A DNA stretch of 64,000 nt. It comes from Eikenella halliae. Lineage in GTDB: Bacteria; Pseudomonadota; Gammaproteobacteria; Burkholderiales; Neisseriaceae. This document shows, in pieces, positions 24,318-34,468 of the stretch (position 1 is its first letter; every line of letters begins with the position of its first letter). The stretch is from assembly GCF_001648475.1 (NCBI RefSeq), contig NZ_LXSQ01000019.1:1-64000 (forward strand), written 5' to 3'. Position numbers and translations under genes: made by a program. Under the pieces are notes generated by a model. It did no database searches and was not told the DNA's origin. It saw only the letters and a program-made list of their open reading frames with translations.

Positions 24318-25067
24318 TCATTCTTCCTTGCCAAACCACGCGCCCTGCTGTTGGAGCAGGCGCTGGCCAATGGGCTCGGCAAGCGTTTGTGCAGTCAGGC
24401 GGTTTAATTCGGCCTGGAAATCGTCAAAAGCCAGCAGCTCCGAGCCGAAACGCGCCAGATGCGGCGTGTCTTGCTGGCAATCGATTAAGGCGATGCCGCA
24501 GCGCTGCAAAAACGGCACGGCGTGGGCAAAGGCGATTTTCGAGGCGTCGTTCTGCCAGGCAAACATCGATTCGCCGAAAAACATCCGCCCAATCTGCACG
24601 CCATAAAGCCCGCCGGCCAACAGCAGATGCCCGCCCTCATCGGGATACCAGCATTCGAACGAATGCGCATGGCCGATGTGGTGCAGCTCGTTGTAGGCTA
24701 CCTGAAACGCCGGTGCGATCCAGCTGCCGCCCTGATGCGGCCTGGGCGTGGCGGCGCAGGCGGAAATCACGGCGTGGAAGTTTTGATTAACCGTTACCGC
24801 ATAATGCCGATTGCGCATGGTCTTGGCCAGCGAGCGGCTGATGTGCAGCCGCTGAGGGTACAGCACCGTGCGCGGCGCGGTGGCAAACCAAAAAAACAGG
24901 CCATCCTCCTCAAACCACGGGAAGATGCCCTGTTGATAGGCTGCCAAAAGCCGTTGTGCCGTCAAATCCCGGCTCACTGCCACCAGGCCGTCGTGTTCGG
25001 CAATGGCCTGATGCGGGTCTGGGAACTGCAAACAGCCTTCCGGCAGCAAAGGAATATTTTGAGCCAT
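24318..25067 (-). CDS. aat: Leucyl/phenylalanyl-tRNA--protein transferase
   Basis: ATG 25067 with AAAGGTGGCC gives 249 residues; the extra 27 codons to 25148 are DUS-like. The enzyme adds Leu or Phe to N-terminal Arg or Lys of proteins, marking them for ClpAP. GGLYGVQIGRMFFGESMFAW and the SKIAFAHAV segment are hallmarks. The DUS inside encodes FQVAY. It lies upstream of dapD on the same strand and after fur. Confidence 0.95.
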   Translation of the reverse strand: MAQNIPLLPEGCLQFPDPHQAIAEHDGLVAVSRDLTAQRLLAAYQQGIFPWFEEDGLFFWFATAPRTVLYPQRLHISRSLAKTMRNRHYAVTVNQNFHAVISACAATPRPHQGGSWIAPAFQVAYNELHHIGHAHSFECWYPDEGGHLLLAGGLYGVQIGRMFFGESMFAWQNDASKIAFAHAVPFLQRCGIALIDCQQDTPHLARFGSELLAFDDFQAELNRLTAQTLAEPIGQRLLQQQGAWFGKEE

Positions 25068-25114
25068 AAAGGCCACCTTTCGGAGCCGTGAGGCTACCTG
25101 AAAATGCCGCCTGC

Positions 25115-25543
25115 TTATAAATGGTGTTTCTGCTGACAATCGCCGCACACGCCATACAGATACAGCGCGTGATCCACGATGCGGTAGCCGTTATCTTCGG
25201 CAATTTTACCCTGCAGGCTTTCGATGGTGGGGTTGTGAAACTCGGTAACCTTGCCGCATTTCACGCACACGATGTGGTCGTGGTGGTCGCCTTTATTCAG
25301 CTCGTACACCGCCTTACCGCTCTCGAAATGGTGGCGCAACAAAATATCGGCCTGTTCGAACTGGGTTAAAACGCGGTAAATGGTGGCCACGCCGATTTCA
25401 ACGCCCTCTTCTAGGAGGATGCGGTATACGTCTTCCGCGCTCAGATGCTCTTCGGCGTGGGTTTCAAACAAATCCAAAATCTTCAGGCGCGGGCCGGTTA
25501 CTTTCAGGCCGCTGCCTTTGAGTTGTGCAATATTGTTTTCCAT
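25115..25543 (-). CDS. fur: Ferric uptake regulator Fur
   Basis: This 142-residue metal-dependent repressor has the winged-helix N-terminal domain (VTGPRLKILDLFETHAEEHLSAEDVYRILL) and metal-site residues HHDHIVCVKCGKV and CGDCQQKHHL. ATG 25543 (MENNIAQLK) is the family start; the frame to 25579 is rejected. It is divergent from bamE, the classical arrangement, and may regulate bfd at 10376. Confidence 0.96.
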   Translation of the reverse strand: MENNIAQLKGSGLKVTGPRLKILDLFETHAEEHLSAEDVYRILLEEGVEIGVATIYRVLTQFEQADILLRHHFESGKAVYELNKGDHHDHIVCVKCGKVTEFHNPTIESLQGKIAEDNGYRIVDHALYLYGVCGDCQQKHHL

Positions 25544-25583
25544 GATGTATGATGTTCTGTCGCTCAAATTTGTCAGCAACCGT

Positions 25584-25589
25584 TATAAT
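25584..25589 (+). promoter_or_regulatory. -10 box TATAAT between fur and bamE
   Basis: TATAAT at 25584-25589 is a perfect -10 box for the bamE direction, but no good -35 lies 17 bases upstream. Low confidence. Confidence 0.3.
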
Positions 25590-25666
25590 ACGCATTTTTA
25601 AGGCACTTGCCCACCTTTAAATTACTCAGCCGGGGCGGTGCGCGATTTATCTTGAAAGGCATGTTT

Positions 25667-26050
25667 GTGAATAAATCCGTTTATTTGGCCTTGGCCGCCT
25701 GCATCGGTTTGGCCGCGTGCAGCACCGAACGCCTCGCCCGCTTCCCCTCCTACAAGCTCACTATCGTGCAGGGCAACGAACTCGACTTGCAGGCCGTAGC
25801 CTCGCTGCACCAAGGCTTGAGCAAAGAGCAGGTGCAGCACATCCTGGGCACGCCGCTGCTGCGCGACCCGCTGCACGGCAACCGCTGGGACTACGTTTTC
25901 GAAGTGAGCCGCGGCGGCAAAGTGCGCGAACGCAAAAACCTCACCCTGTATTTCGATGCGAACGATTCCCTGGTTAAAGCCGAAGGCGACGTATTGGACG
26001 AGTTGCGCAAACAGCAACAAGCCGCGCCTGCCGGCCAAACCGCGCAATAA
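25667..26050 (+). CDS. bamE: Outer-membrane assembly lipoprotein BamE
   Basis: GTG 25667 has AAAGG seven bases upstream; the ATG at 25661 has no room for one. The 127-residue preprotein has a signal peptide ending in lipobox LAAC. It is a subunit of the BAM complex that inserts beta-barrels in the outer membrane. LSKEQVQHILGTPLLRDPLHGNRWDYVFEV matches the SmpA/OmlA domain (about residues 45-75). The C-terminus is Gln/Ala-rich. Next to fur as in many proteobacteria. Confidence 0.9.
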   Translation: MNKSVYLALAACIGLAACSTERLARFPSYKLTIVQGNELDLQAVASLHQGLSKEQVQHILGTPLLRDPLHGNRWDYVFEVSRGGKVRERKNLTLYFDANDSLVKAEGDVLDELRKQQQAAPAGQTAQ

Positions 26051-26068
26051 TCCCGCTTGAGGAATATT

Positions 26069-26884
26069 ATGTCTGCCATCATTAAAGTTGCCTTGGCCGG
26101 GGTGAACGGCCGCATGGGCAAAGTGCTGGTTGAAGCCGTAGCCGCCAATCCGCACACCGTGCTCACCGGCGCGCTGGAACACGCAGGCTCCGAAGCTTTG
26201 GGTTTGGATGCCGGCCATGCTTCCGGCTTGAAAACGGGCGTAGCCATCAGCAGCGACGTCGATGCCGTGCTCGCCAACTGTGACGTGCTCATCGATTTCA
26301 CCCGCCCCCATGTTTCAGGTAGCCTTTTGCCCCGCTGCGCCGAACGCGGCATCAAAATGGTTATCGGCACCACCGGTTTCGACGAAGCGGGCAAAGCCGC
26401 CATCGCCGCCGCCGCCGAACACACCGGCATCGTGTTTGCCGCCAACTTCAGCATCGGCGTCAACCTCACCTTCCACATCCTCGACACCGTAGCCCGCGTG
26501 CTGAACGAAGGCTACGACATCGAAATCATCGAAGCGCACCACCGCCACAAAGTGGACGCCCCCAGCGGCACCGCGCTGCGCATGGGCGAAGTGATTGCCC
26601 GCGCCCTTGGCCGCAACCTGGCCGACTGCGCCGTGTATGGCCGCGAAGGCCACACCGGCGCGCGCAACCCGCAAACCATCGGCTTTGCCACCGTGCGCGG
26701 CGGCGATATTGTAGGCGAACACACCGCCCTGTTTGCCGGCGAAGGCGAACGCGTGGAAATCACCCACAAAGCCTCCAGCCGCATGACCTTCGCCGCCGGC
26801 GCCGTGCGTGCCGCCGTATGGCTGCAGCAGCAACGCACCGGCCTATACGACATGCAAGACGTATTGGGCCTAAACAACCGTTAA
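26069..26884 (+). CDS. dapB: 4-hydroxy-tetrahydrodipicolinate reductase
   Basis: This 271-residue enzyme reduces the lysine precursor using NAD(P)H. VALAGVNGRMGKVLVEA is the nucleotide fold, and the substrate motif EIIEAHHRHKVDAPSGTALRMGE (about residues 155-177) is intact. ATG 26069 follows GAGGAATATT. A DUS inside encodes VSGSLLPRC. It follows bamE by 18 bases and precedes yggX. Confidence 0.96.
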   Translation: MSAIIKVALAGVNGRMGKVLVEAVAANPHTVLTGALEHAGSEALGLDAGHASGLKTGVAISSDVDAVLANCDVLIDFTRPHVSGSLLPRCAERGIKMVIGTTGFDEAGKAAIAAAAEHTGIVFAANFSIGVNLTFHILDTVARVLNEGYDIEIIEAHHRHKVDAPSGTALRMGEVIARALGRNLADCAVYGREGHTGARNPQTIGFATVRGGDIVGEHTALFAGEGERVEITHKASSRMTFAAGAVRAAVWLQQQRTGLYDMQDVLGLNNR

Positions 26885-26915
26885 ACCCACCCGCACCACC
26901 TAAAAAGGAAATCAC

Positions 26916-27191
26916 ATGACCCGCATGGTAAACTGCATCAAACTGGGCAAAGAAGCGCCCGGCCTCAAATTCCCGCCCCTGCCCAACGATTTGGGCAAGC
27001 GCATTTTCGAACACGTATCGCAAGAAGCATGGGATGCCTGGACGCGCCACCAAACCATGCTCATCAACGAAAACCGCCTCAGCCTGGCCGACCCGCGCGC
27101 CCGCCAGTATCTCGCCCAGCAGATGGAAAACTACTTCTTCGGCGACGGTGAGGCCGACACGGTGCAAGGCTACGTTCCGCCCGCCGAATAA
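26916..27191 (+). CDS. yggX: Fe(2+)-trafficking protein YggX
   Basis: This 91-residue family member begins MTRMVNCIKLGKEAPGL, with Cys7 conserved, and has LINENRLSLADPRARQYLAQQMENYFFG. It protects iron-sulfur enzymes against oxidative damage and helps iron handling. AAAAAGGAAATCAC precedes the ATG. Confidence 0.93.
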   Translation: MTRMVNCIKLGKEAPGLKFPPLPNDLGKRIFEHVSQEAWDAWTRHQTMLINENRLSLADPRARQYLAQQMENYFFGDGEADTVQGYVPPAE

Positions 27192-27202
27192 CCCCGCCCG
27201 AC

Positions 27203-27258
27203 AAAGGCTACCTGAAAAAGGCTACCTGAAAATCCCCGCCATGGTTTTCAGGTAGCCT
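27203..27258. terminator. Triple DUS hairpin after yggX
   Basis: Two tandem AGGCTACCTGAAA copies (27205-27217 and 27219-27231) face TTTTCAGGTAGCCT (27245-27258). Either copy can pair with the latter. Confidence 0.6.
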
Positions 27259-27288
27259 CAATCCGTTTCCCAAACCAAGCGCCGAAGC

Positions 27289-29079
27289 ATGATTCCCAGC
27301 GAATTCATCGACGAGCTGCTGGCCAAAACCGATATTGTCGACATCATCGACGAGAGCGTGCCGCTGAAGAAAGGCGGCGCCAACTACATGGCCTGCTGCC
27401 CGTTCCACAAAGAAAAGACCCCGTCGTTCTCCGTCAGCCCGAGCAAACAGTTCTACCACTGCTTCGGCTGCGGCGCACACGGCACGGCCATCGGTTTCGT
27501 CATGGAATACCAAGGGCTGGGCTTCACCGAAGCCGTACAGTATCTGGCCGACCGTGCCGGCATGGCGGTGCCGCAGCAAAAAGGTCGGCAAGAAAGCCCC
27601 GAAGCGCGCGCGCGCCGCAAACAGCGCCAGCAAACCCTGGAAGAAACCACCGCCCAAGCCGCTGCCTTCTACACCCGCGAGCTGGCTGCCAACGAAGCAG
27701 CCAAAGGCTACCTGAAAAAACGCGGCCTCTCCGACGAAGTCGCCGCCCACTACGGCCTGGGCTACGCGCCCGACAGCTGGCGGCCGCTGGCGCAAAGTTT
27801 CACCCCCTACCCTTCCGAAGCGCTGGTCAACAGCGGCATGGTGATTGAAAAAGACGGCAGCCACTACGACCGCTTCCGCCACCGCATCATGTTCCCCATC
27901 CGCAACAGCAGCGGGCAGGTTATCGGCTTCGGCGGCCGCGTGTTGGACGACTCCAAACCCAAATACCTCAACTCGCCCGACACCCCGCTGTTCGATAAAG
28001 GCAAAAACCTCTACGGCCTCTACGAAGCCCGTGCTGCCGTAAAAGAAGCCGGCCGCATCCTAGTGGTGGAAGGCTATATGGACGTGGTTGCGCTGGCGCA
28101 GTTCGGCATCGGCTATTGTGTGGCCGCACTGGGCACCGCCACCACCGCCGAGCACGTTAAAATCCTGATGCGCCAAACCGACAGCATCTATTTCTGCTTC
28201 GACGGCGACGCGGCCGGCCGCAAAGCCGCCTGGCGTGCATTGGAAAACGCCCTGCCCCAGCTGAAAGACGGCAAATCGCTGCACTTCCTCTTCCTGCCCG
28301 AAGGCCACGACCCCGACAGCTATGTGCGCGAACACGGCCGGGAACGTTTTGAAGATATGCTGCTGCACCAAAGCAAGCCGCTTTCCGCCTATTTTTGGGA
28401 CGCGCTCACCGCCAAGCTTGATTTGCGCAGCCAAGAAGGCAAGGCCGAACTGGTGAAAAACGCCACCCCGCTGCTCACCCAGATTACCGCCCCCGCCCTC
28501 GCCTTCCTGCTTAAGCAGGAACTGAGCAACTTAGTGGGCATCGACCCGGCCAATCTGGCGCATCTGATGGGGCAGGAAGCCCCCAAACGCCACGTTGCCC
28601 AGCAACGCTACACCCTGCCGCGCCAAACCTTCCGCCAACCGCAAATGCTGAGCTTGGCGCAACAACAAATCCGCCGCCTATTGATAAATCCGCAATGGGC
28701 TACATATATCGACCTACCCGACCATCTGGAACTGGATACCGACCTTGCCTGCCTGAGCGTCATGGCCGCCCATGTGCGCCGCAGCCCTTCGCCGCTATCC
28801 AGCGCCGGATTGATGGAAGCCATGCGCAACACCCCCTATTACGGCAATATTAGCCGCATCATGCAGTCCGGCACGGACAGCGCTCACTTTGAGGGGGATG
28901 GCGAATCCGACGCACTGAATTTCCAATCGGGTATGCAAAAATTGATGAACGCCTTGAAAACCCAGCAAGTTGAAGCGTTGAAACGCAAACGCATCGAACA
29001 CGGCTTGAGCGATGACGAAACCAAACTGCTGCTGGAGCTTTTAAGGCATCCTCCCGCCAACGGCAACGGCACCACCTAG
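27289..29079 (+). CDS. dnaG: DNA primase
   Basis: This 596-residue primase makes RNA primers at the fork. The N-terminal CHC2 zinc finger is CCPFHKEKTPSFSVSPSKQFYHCFGC (about residues 38-64). The TOPRIM domain holds LVVEGYMDVVAL and the acidic FDGDAAGRKA. The C-terminal DnaB-binding region from about 430 on is less conserved. A DUS within encodes KGYLKKRG. It is followed after 27 bases by rpoD, forming the macromolecular synthesis pair; rpsU is not adjacent. Confidence 0.96.
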   Translation: MIPSEFIDELLAKTDIVDIIDESVPLKKGGANYMACCPFHKEKTPSFSVSPSKQFYHCFGCGAHGTAIGFVMEYQGLGFTEAVQYLADRAGMAVPQQKGRQESPEARARRKQRQQTLEETTAQAAAFYTRELAANEAAKGYLKKRGLSDEVAAHYGLGYAPDSWRPLAQSFTPYPSEALVNSGMVIEKDGSHYDRFRHRIMFPIRNSSGQVIGFGGRVLDDSKPKYLNSPDTPLFDKGKNLYGLYEARAAVKEAGRILVVEGYMDVVALAQFGIGYCVAALGTATTAEHVKILMRQTDSIYFCFDGDAAGRKAAWRALENALPQLKDGKSLHFLFLPEGHDPDSYVREHGRERFEDMLLHQSKPLSAYFWDALTAKLDLRSQEGKAELVKNATPLLTQITAPALAFLLKQELSNLVGIDPANLAHLMGQEAPKRHVAQQRYTLPRQTFRQPQMLSLAQQQIRRLLINPQWATYIDLPDHLELDTDLACLSVMAAHVRRSPSPLSSAGLMEAMRNTPYYGNISRIMQSGTDSAHFEGDGESDALNFQSGMQKLMNALKTQQVEALKRKRIEHGLSDDETKLLLELLRHPPANGNGTT

Positions 29080-29124
29080 GGCAATGCCGATTACACCGAC
29101 CGACCTGTGAACAACGAGAGAAAC

Positions 29125-31071
29125 ATGTCCGAACAGAACAATCCCGCCACCGAAGAACAAGACGAAAGCAACCGCCCGCTCACCCCGGAGGAGCAAAGGG
29201 CACGGCTCAGACAGCTGATTCTGCAAGGTAAAGAACGCGGCTACATCACCTACGCCGAAATCAACGACGCCCTGCCCGACGATATGTCAGATGCCGAGCA
29301 AATCGACAATATCGTCAATATGATTTCCGGCCTGGGCATTCAGGTAACCGAAGAAACGCCCGACAGCGAAACCCTGCTGATGGCCGACAACACGGCCAAC
29401 ATGACCGACGACGACGCCGTTGCCGAAGCCGAGGCCGCCCTCTCCAGCGCCGACTCAGAATTCGGCCGCACCACCGACCCGGTACGCATGTATATGCGCG
29501 AAATGGGGCAGGTGGATTTGCTCACGCGCGAAGACGAAATCGTTATCGCCAAAAAAATCGAAACCGCCCTGCGCAACATGATTCAGGCCATCTCCGCCTG
29601 CCCCGGCTCGGTTGCCGAAATCCTCGAACTGATTGAAAAGGTTCGCAACGACGAAATCCGCGTGGACGAAGTGGTGGAAGACATCATCGACCCGCATGAA
29701 GAGCTGCTCGACGAATTGGGCATCGGCGTGGAAAAGGCCGAAGAATCTGCGCCGGATACCGATTTGGAGGAAAGCGAAGACGAAGAGGCCGACGAAGAAG
29801 ACGCCGACGAAGAGGATGCCGGCGCCATCTCCGCCGCCAACCTCGAAGAGCTCAAACAAAAAGTGCTGGCCCACTTCGAAGGCATCGAAGCCACCTACAA
29901 AAAAATGGTTGCCGCACTGCAAAAACACCACAGCCAACACAAAACCTACCTCACCCTGCGCAACCAGATCGCCGACCAGCTGCTCAACGTGCGCTTTACC
30001 ACCCGCCAGATTGAAACCCTGAGCAACAATCTGCGCACCCGCGTAGACAGCATCCGCCGCCTGGAGCGCGAAATCCGCGACATCTGCCTCAACCGCGTGC
30101 ACATGGATCGGGACTACTTCATCAACAACTTCCTGCCCAATATCACCGATTTAAACTGGGTGGAAGCCGAAATCGGTAAAAACCGCGTGTGGAGCGAAGC
30201 CCTGAGCCGCTTCCAATACGCCATTATCGAAAAGCAGAATATTCTTATCGAACAAGAGCAGCACGCGCAGATTTCCATTGCCGAGCTGAAAGAAATCAGC
30301 AAAAACATGGTGGCGAACGAAAAAGAAACCGCCGCCGCCAAGCAGGAAATGATTCAGGCCAACTTACGCCTGGTGATTTCCATCGCCAAAAAATACACTA
30401 ACCGCGGCCTGCAATTCCTCGATTTGATTCAGGAAGGCAATATCGGTCTGATGAAAGCGGTGGATAAATTCGAATATCGGCGCGGCTACAAATTCTCCAC
30501 CTACGCCACCTGGTGGATACGCCAAGCCATCACCCGTTCGATTGCCGACCAAGCGCGTACCATCCGCATCCCGGTGCACATGATTGAAACCATCAATAAA
30601 ATGAACCGCATCTCGCGCCAGTATCTGCAAGAAACCGGCGAAGACCCGGATGCCGCCAAATTGGCCGAACTGATGGAAATGCCAGAAGACAAAATCCGCA
30701 AAATCATGAAGATTGCCAAAGAGCCGATTTCCATGGAAACCCCCATCGGCGATGATGACGACAGCCACTTGGGCGACTTCATCGAAGACGTGAACAACAT
30801 CGCTCCGGCCGACGCCGCCATGTATTCCAGCCTGCGCGAAGCCACCAAAGACGTTTTGGAAAGCCTTACCCCGCGTGAAGCCAAAGTTTTGCGCATGCGT
30901 TTCGGCATCGACATGAACACCGACCATACGTTGGAAGAAGTGGGCAAACAGTTCGACGTAACCCGCGAGCGCATCCGCCAAATCGAAGCCAAAGCCCTGC
31001 GCAAACTGCGCCACCCCACCCGCAGCGACCGCTTGCGCAGCTTCCTAGACAGCGAGGAAAACAAACAGTAA
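29125..31071 (+). CDS. rpoD: RNA polymerase sigma factor RpoD (sigma70)
   Basis: ATG 29125, with GAGAG five bases before it, gives 648 residues; GTG at 29107 is an alternative. Region 1.1 begins LTPEEQRARLRQLILQ. A strongly acidic stretch (EESEDEEADEEDADEEDAG, about residues 205-230) lies in the non-conserved region. Regions 2-4 are intact: DLIQEGNIGLMKAVDKFEYRRGYKFSTYATWWIRQAI and VTRERIRQIEAKALRKLRHP. Principal housekeeping sigma factor. Confidence 0.97.
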   Translation: MSEQNNPATEEQDESNRPLTPEEQRARLRQLILQGKERGYITYAEINDALPDDMSDAEQIDNIVNMISGLGIQVTEETPDSETLLMADNTANMTDDDAVAEAEAALSSADSEFGRTTDPVRMYMREMGQVDLLTREDEIVIAKKIETALRNMIQAISACPGSVAEILELIEKVRNDEIRVDEVVEDIIDPHEELLDELGIGVEKAEESAPDTDLEESEDEEADEEDADEEDAGAISAANLEELKQKVLAHFEGIEATYKKMVAALQKHHSQHKTYLTLRNQIADQLLNVRFTTRQIETLSNNLRTRVDSIRRLEREIRDICLNRVHMDRDYFINNFLPNITDLNWVEAEIGKNRVWSEALSRFQYAIIEKQNILIEQEQHAQISIAELKEISKNMVANEKETAAAKQEMIQANLRLVISIAKKYTNRGLQFLDLIQEGNIGLMKAVDKFEYRRGYKFSTYATWWIRQAITRSIADQARTIRIPVHMIETINKMNRISRQYLQETGEDPDAAKLAELMEMPEDKIRKIMKIAKEPISMETPIGDDDDSHLGDFIEDVNNIAPADAAMYSSLREATKDVLESLTPREAKVLRMRFGIDMNTDHTLEEVGKQFDVTRERIRQIEAKALRKLRHPTRSDRLRSFLDSEENKQ

Positions 31072-31074
31072 TCC

Positions 31075-31103
31075 TTGCTAGACCGGCGGCTTATCGGTAC
31101 AAT
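31075..31103 (+). promoter_or_regulatory. Promoter of the tRNA(CAT) gene
   Basis: TTGCTA (31075-31080) and TACAAT (31098-31103) are separated by 17 bases. The tRNA begins 17 bases after the -10 box. Confidence 0.7.
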
Positions 31104-31119
31104 GCCGCCCTTCCTAGCC

Positions 31120-31195
31120 GGGTCTGTAGCTCAGGGGTTAGAGCAGAGGACTCATAATCCTTTGGTCGCTGGTTCGAGACCAGCCAGACCCACCA
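31120..31195 (+). tRNA. tRNA with CAT anticodon (Ile2 or Met)
   Basis: This 76-nt gene has a perfect 7-bp acceptor stem (GGGTCTG / CAGACCC), a D arm, anticodon loop CTCATAA, a T arm with GGTTCGAGACC, and an encoded CCA. CAT could be elongator Met or, after lysidine modification, tRNA-Ile2. The anticodon arm GGACTCATAATCC and CTTTGGTCGCTGG resemble Ile2 genes such as E. coli ileX, so Ile2 is slightly favoured. Confidence 0.9.
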
Positions 31196-31269
31196 AGAAT
31201 AGGCTCACAGGCTGCACACCGTTGCAGCCTGTTTTCTATTAGAAGCCCTCCTGCTACCAAAAATAATGC

Positions 31270-31298
31270 TGGTCAAACTCCCAAAAATCCTGTATAGT
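31270..31298 (+). promoter_or_regulatory. Possible promoter of the tRNA-Ser gene
   Basis: TATAGT at 31293-31298 is a good -10 box, with a weak TGGTCA at 31270-31275 and a 17-base spacer. Confidence 0.45.
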
Positions 31299-31313
31299 TC
31301 GCGCTCTTGAACT

Positions 31314-31403
31314 GGAAGCGTGGCAGAGTGGTTTAATGCAGCGGTCTTGAAAACCGTCGTGGGGTTAGACCCACCGTGAGTTCGAATCTCACCGCTTCCG
31401 CCA
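31314..31403 (+). tRNA. tRNA-Ser (TGA)
   Basis: This 90-nt class II tRNA has acceptor stem GGAAGCG / CGCTTCC, an anticodon loop with TGA (CTTGAAA), a long variable arm (GTCGTGGGGTTAGACCCACCG), T arm AGTTCGAATCTC, and encoded CCA. It reads UCA and related serine codons. A terminator follows. Confidence 0.95.
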
Positions 31404-31410
31404 AATTGAA

Positions 31411-31442
31411 AAAACCTTCGTTGCAAAACGAAGGTTTTTTGT
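31411..31442 (+). terminator. Rho-independent terminator of tRNA-Ser
   Basis: AAAACCTTCG (31411-31420) and CGAAGGTTTT (31429-31438) form a 10-bp stem, followed by T residues. Confidence 0.85.
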
Positions 31443-31463
31443 TTGGGCTGTTCTGTTGGCTGG

Positions 31464-31531
31464 GAAAAGGCTACCTGAAAACTTCGCTTCACTCTGTTTT
31501 CAGGTAGCCCTATCTTTTTCAGGTAGCCTTT
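31464..31531. terminator. DUS pair after trpE
   Basis: AAAAGGCTACCTGAAAA near 31466 pairs with either TTTTCAGGTAGCC (31497-31509) or TTTTTCAGGTAGCC (31515-31528). It ends trpE, which runs leftwards. Confidence 0.55.
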
Positions 31532-31538
31532 CCTGACT

Positions 31539-33017
31539 CTATCCATCCAACCCCTGCTGCACCATCTCGGCAGCGCGCAACACGGCGCGAGCTTTGTTTT
31601 GGGTTTCCTGCCATTCGGCTTCTTCGTCGGAATCGGCCACGATGCCGCCGCCGCTTTGCACGTAGAGCGTGCCGTTTTTGATCACGGCGGTGCGGATGGC
31701 GATGGCTAAGTCCATGTCGTTGTTGAAGCTCCAGTTGCCCACGGCGCCGCCGTAGATGCAGCGTTTGGCCGGCTCGAGCTCTTCGATGATTTCCAGCGCA
31801 CGCACTTTGGGGGCGCCGGAGAGTGTGCCGGCGGGGAAGGTGGCGGCGAGGATGTCCATGTTGCCGATGCCGGGTTTGAGCTCGCCTTCCACGTTCGACA
31901 CAATGTGCATCACATGCGAATAGCGTTCAATCACCATTTTATCGCTTACCTTCACGCTGCCGGTTTGGCTGATGCGGCCCACGTCGTTCCGGCCCAAGTC
32001 GATAAGCATAACGTGTTCGGCGATTTCTTTGGCATCGGCCAGCAGGCTCTCGGCTTGAGCAGCATCTTCTTCCGGCGTTTTGCCACGCAGGCGAGTACCG
32101 GCGATGGGGCGCACGGTGATTTGGTTGCGCTCGCGCCGCACGAGGATTTCGGGCGAAGAGCCGACGATGTGGAAATCGCCGAAATCGTAGTAAAACAGAT
32201 AGGGCGAGGGATTGAGCGTGCGCAGGGCGCGGTAGAGGCTGAGCGGTTTGTCGGCGAAGGGCAGGCTCATGCGCTGGCTGGGCACCACCTGCATGCAGTC
32301 GCCGTCTAAAATATATTGGCGGATGCGGCGCACGTATTCTTTATAGCGCGCTTCGCCGGTTTCGTGCTGCGGGGCGGTTTGGGCGCTGCCGAGCGAGAGC
32401 GGCAGGGCAACGCTTTGGCGCAGCTGTTCACGCAAGGCTTCGAGCCGCTCGCGGGCTTTCAGGTAGCCTGCTTCGTCGGCAGCGGGGTCGGCATACACGA
32501 TGAGGTGGATTTTGCCGCTGAGGTTGTCCACCACGGCCAGCTCTTCGGAGAGCATGAGCAAAATATCGGGCGTGCCGATTGGGTCGGCTTTCGCAGGCTG
32601 TTTCAGGCGGTGGGCAAGCTGCTCGAAGTGGTAGATGGTTTCATAGCCGAAGTAGCCCACCAAGCCGCCGATGAAGCGCGGCAAGCCGGGGATTTCGGGC
32701 ACTTTATAGCAGGCGTGGAACTGCTCGATGAAGGGCAGCGGGTTGCCTTCGTATTGCTCGACGATTTGGCCGTTGTGGTACACCTCTACCCGCCGGCCGC
32801 TGGCTTTCAAATAGGTGCGGCTCGGCAGTCCGATAAAGGAATAGCGGCCGAAACGTTCGCCGCCCACCACGGATTCGAGCAGGTAGCTGAAGGGGCGGTT
32901 GGCGAGCTTGAGGTAGATGGAAAGCGGGGTGTCCAAATCGGCCAGCAGCTCTTGCACCAGCGGGATGCGGTTGTAACCGGCGGCGGCTTGTTCGCGGAAT
33001 TGTTGCAGGGTAATCAT
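31539..33017 (-). CDS. trpE: Anthranilate synthase component I
   Basis: This 492-residue enzyme takes chorismate and ammonia or glutamine to anthranilate, the first step of tryptophan synthesis. The chorismate-binding C-terminal half includes RPIAGTRLRGKTPEED (about residues 305-320), EHVMLIDLGRNDVGR and AGTLSGAPKVRALEII. The N-terminal half includes LAELQ-type feedback site sequence near SYFIGLPSR. It stands alone here, with no trpG or leader peptide visible. A DUS within encodes AGYLKARE. Confidence 0.96.
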   Translation of the reverse strand: MITLQQFREQAAAGYNRIPLVQELLADLDTPLSIYLKLANRPFSYLLESVVGGERFGRYSFIGLPSRTYLKASGRRVEVYHNGQIVEQYEGNPLPFIEQFHACYKVPEIPGLPRFIGGLVGYFGYETIYHFEQLAHRLKQPAKADPIGTPDILLMLSEELAVVDNLSGKIHLIVYADPAADEAGYLKARERLEALREQLRQSVALPLSLGSAQTAPQHETGEARYKEYVRRIRQYILDGDCMQVVPSQRMSLPFADKPLSLYRALRTLNPSPYLFYYDFGDFHIVGSSPEILVRRERNQITVRPIAGTRLRGKTPEEDAAQAESLLADAKEIAEHVMLIDLGRNDVGRISQTGSVKVSDKMVIERYSHVMHIVSNVEGELKPGIGNMDILAATFPAGTLSGAPKVRALEIIEELEPAKRCIYGGAVGNWSFNNDMDLAIAIRTAVIKNGTLYVQSGGGIVADSDEEAEWQETQNKARAVLRAAEMVQQGLDG

Positions 33018-33060
33018 GGTGTGGGTTTAAAGCGGTTGGGATGAGGGCTACCTGAAAAAT

Positions 33061-33167
33061 TATAGTGAATCAAAATTGCCATGCTACCGCGTTGGTTCGC
33101 CTTGACGTACTGCCTGTACGCCTTGCAGCTCGCCGCCTGGTATCATTTTTATTTTAATCCACTACTA
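33061..33167. mobile_element. Correia-like element, variant arms
   Basis: This element has arms TATAGTGAATCAAAATTGCCATG and TTTTTATTTTAATCCACTACTA. It has one extra base in the right end. The core resembles the 15358 copy (CTTGACGTACTGCCTGTACG). Confidence 0.75.
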
Positions 33168-33298
33168 AAGGCTACCTGAAAACGGAGCGAAGCGAAGTTT
33201 CTGCGAAGCTAAAACGTAGCGTAGCGAAGTTTCTGCGGAGCTCAAGCGCAGCTTCAACGAAGCTAAAACCTTTCGCCAAATATTTTCAGGTAGCCTTT
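33168..33298. repeat. DUS pair enclosing a tandem spacer repeat
   Basis: AAAGGCTACCTGAAAA at the left and TTTTCAGGTAGCCTTT at the right enclose about 100 bases with AAGTTTCTGCGAAGCTAAAA (33195-33214) and a diverged second copy (33223-33240). The same unit recurs at 19273-19292. It lies between trpE and recA; no gene is seen in 33018-33307. Confidence 0.55.
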
Positions 33299-33307
33299 AC
33301 AACCGGC

Positions 33308-34354
<1,047 letters not shown>

Positions 34355-34468
34355 GAGCTAATCCCGTATGAAGTGTGAATAAATCTGGCGGATTATCGCA
34401 CAAAGCACCGCCGCTGTGTTTGCCGGAAAGCGGTTGAAACTTGAGCGCCCTGCCCGATGCTGGCAATA

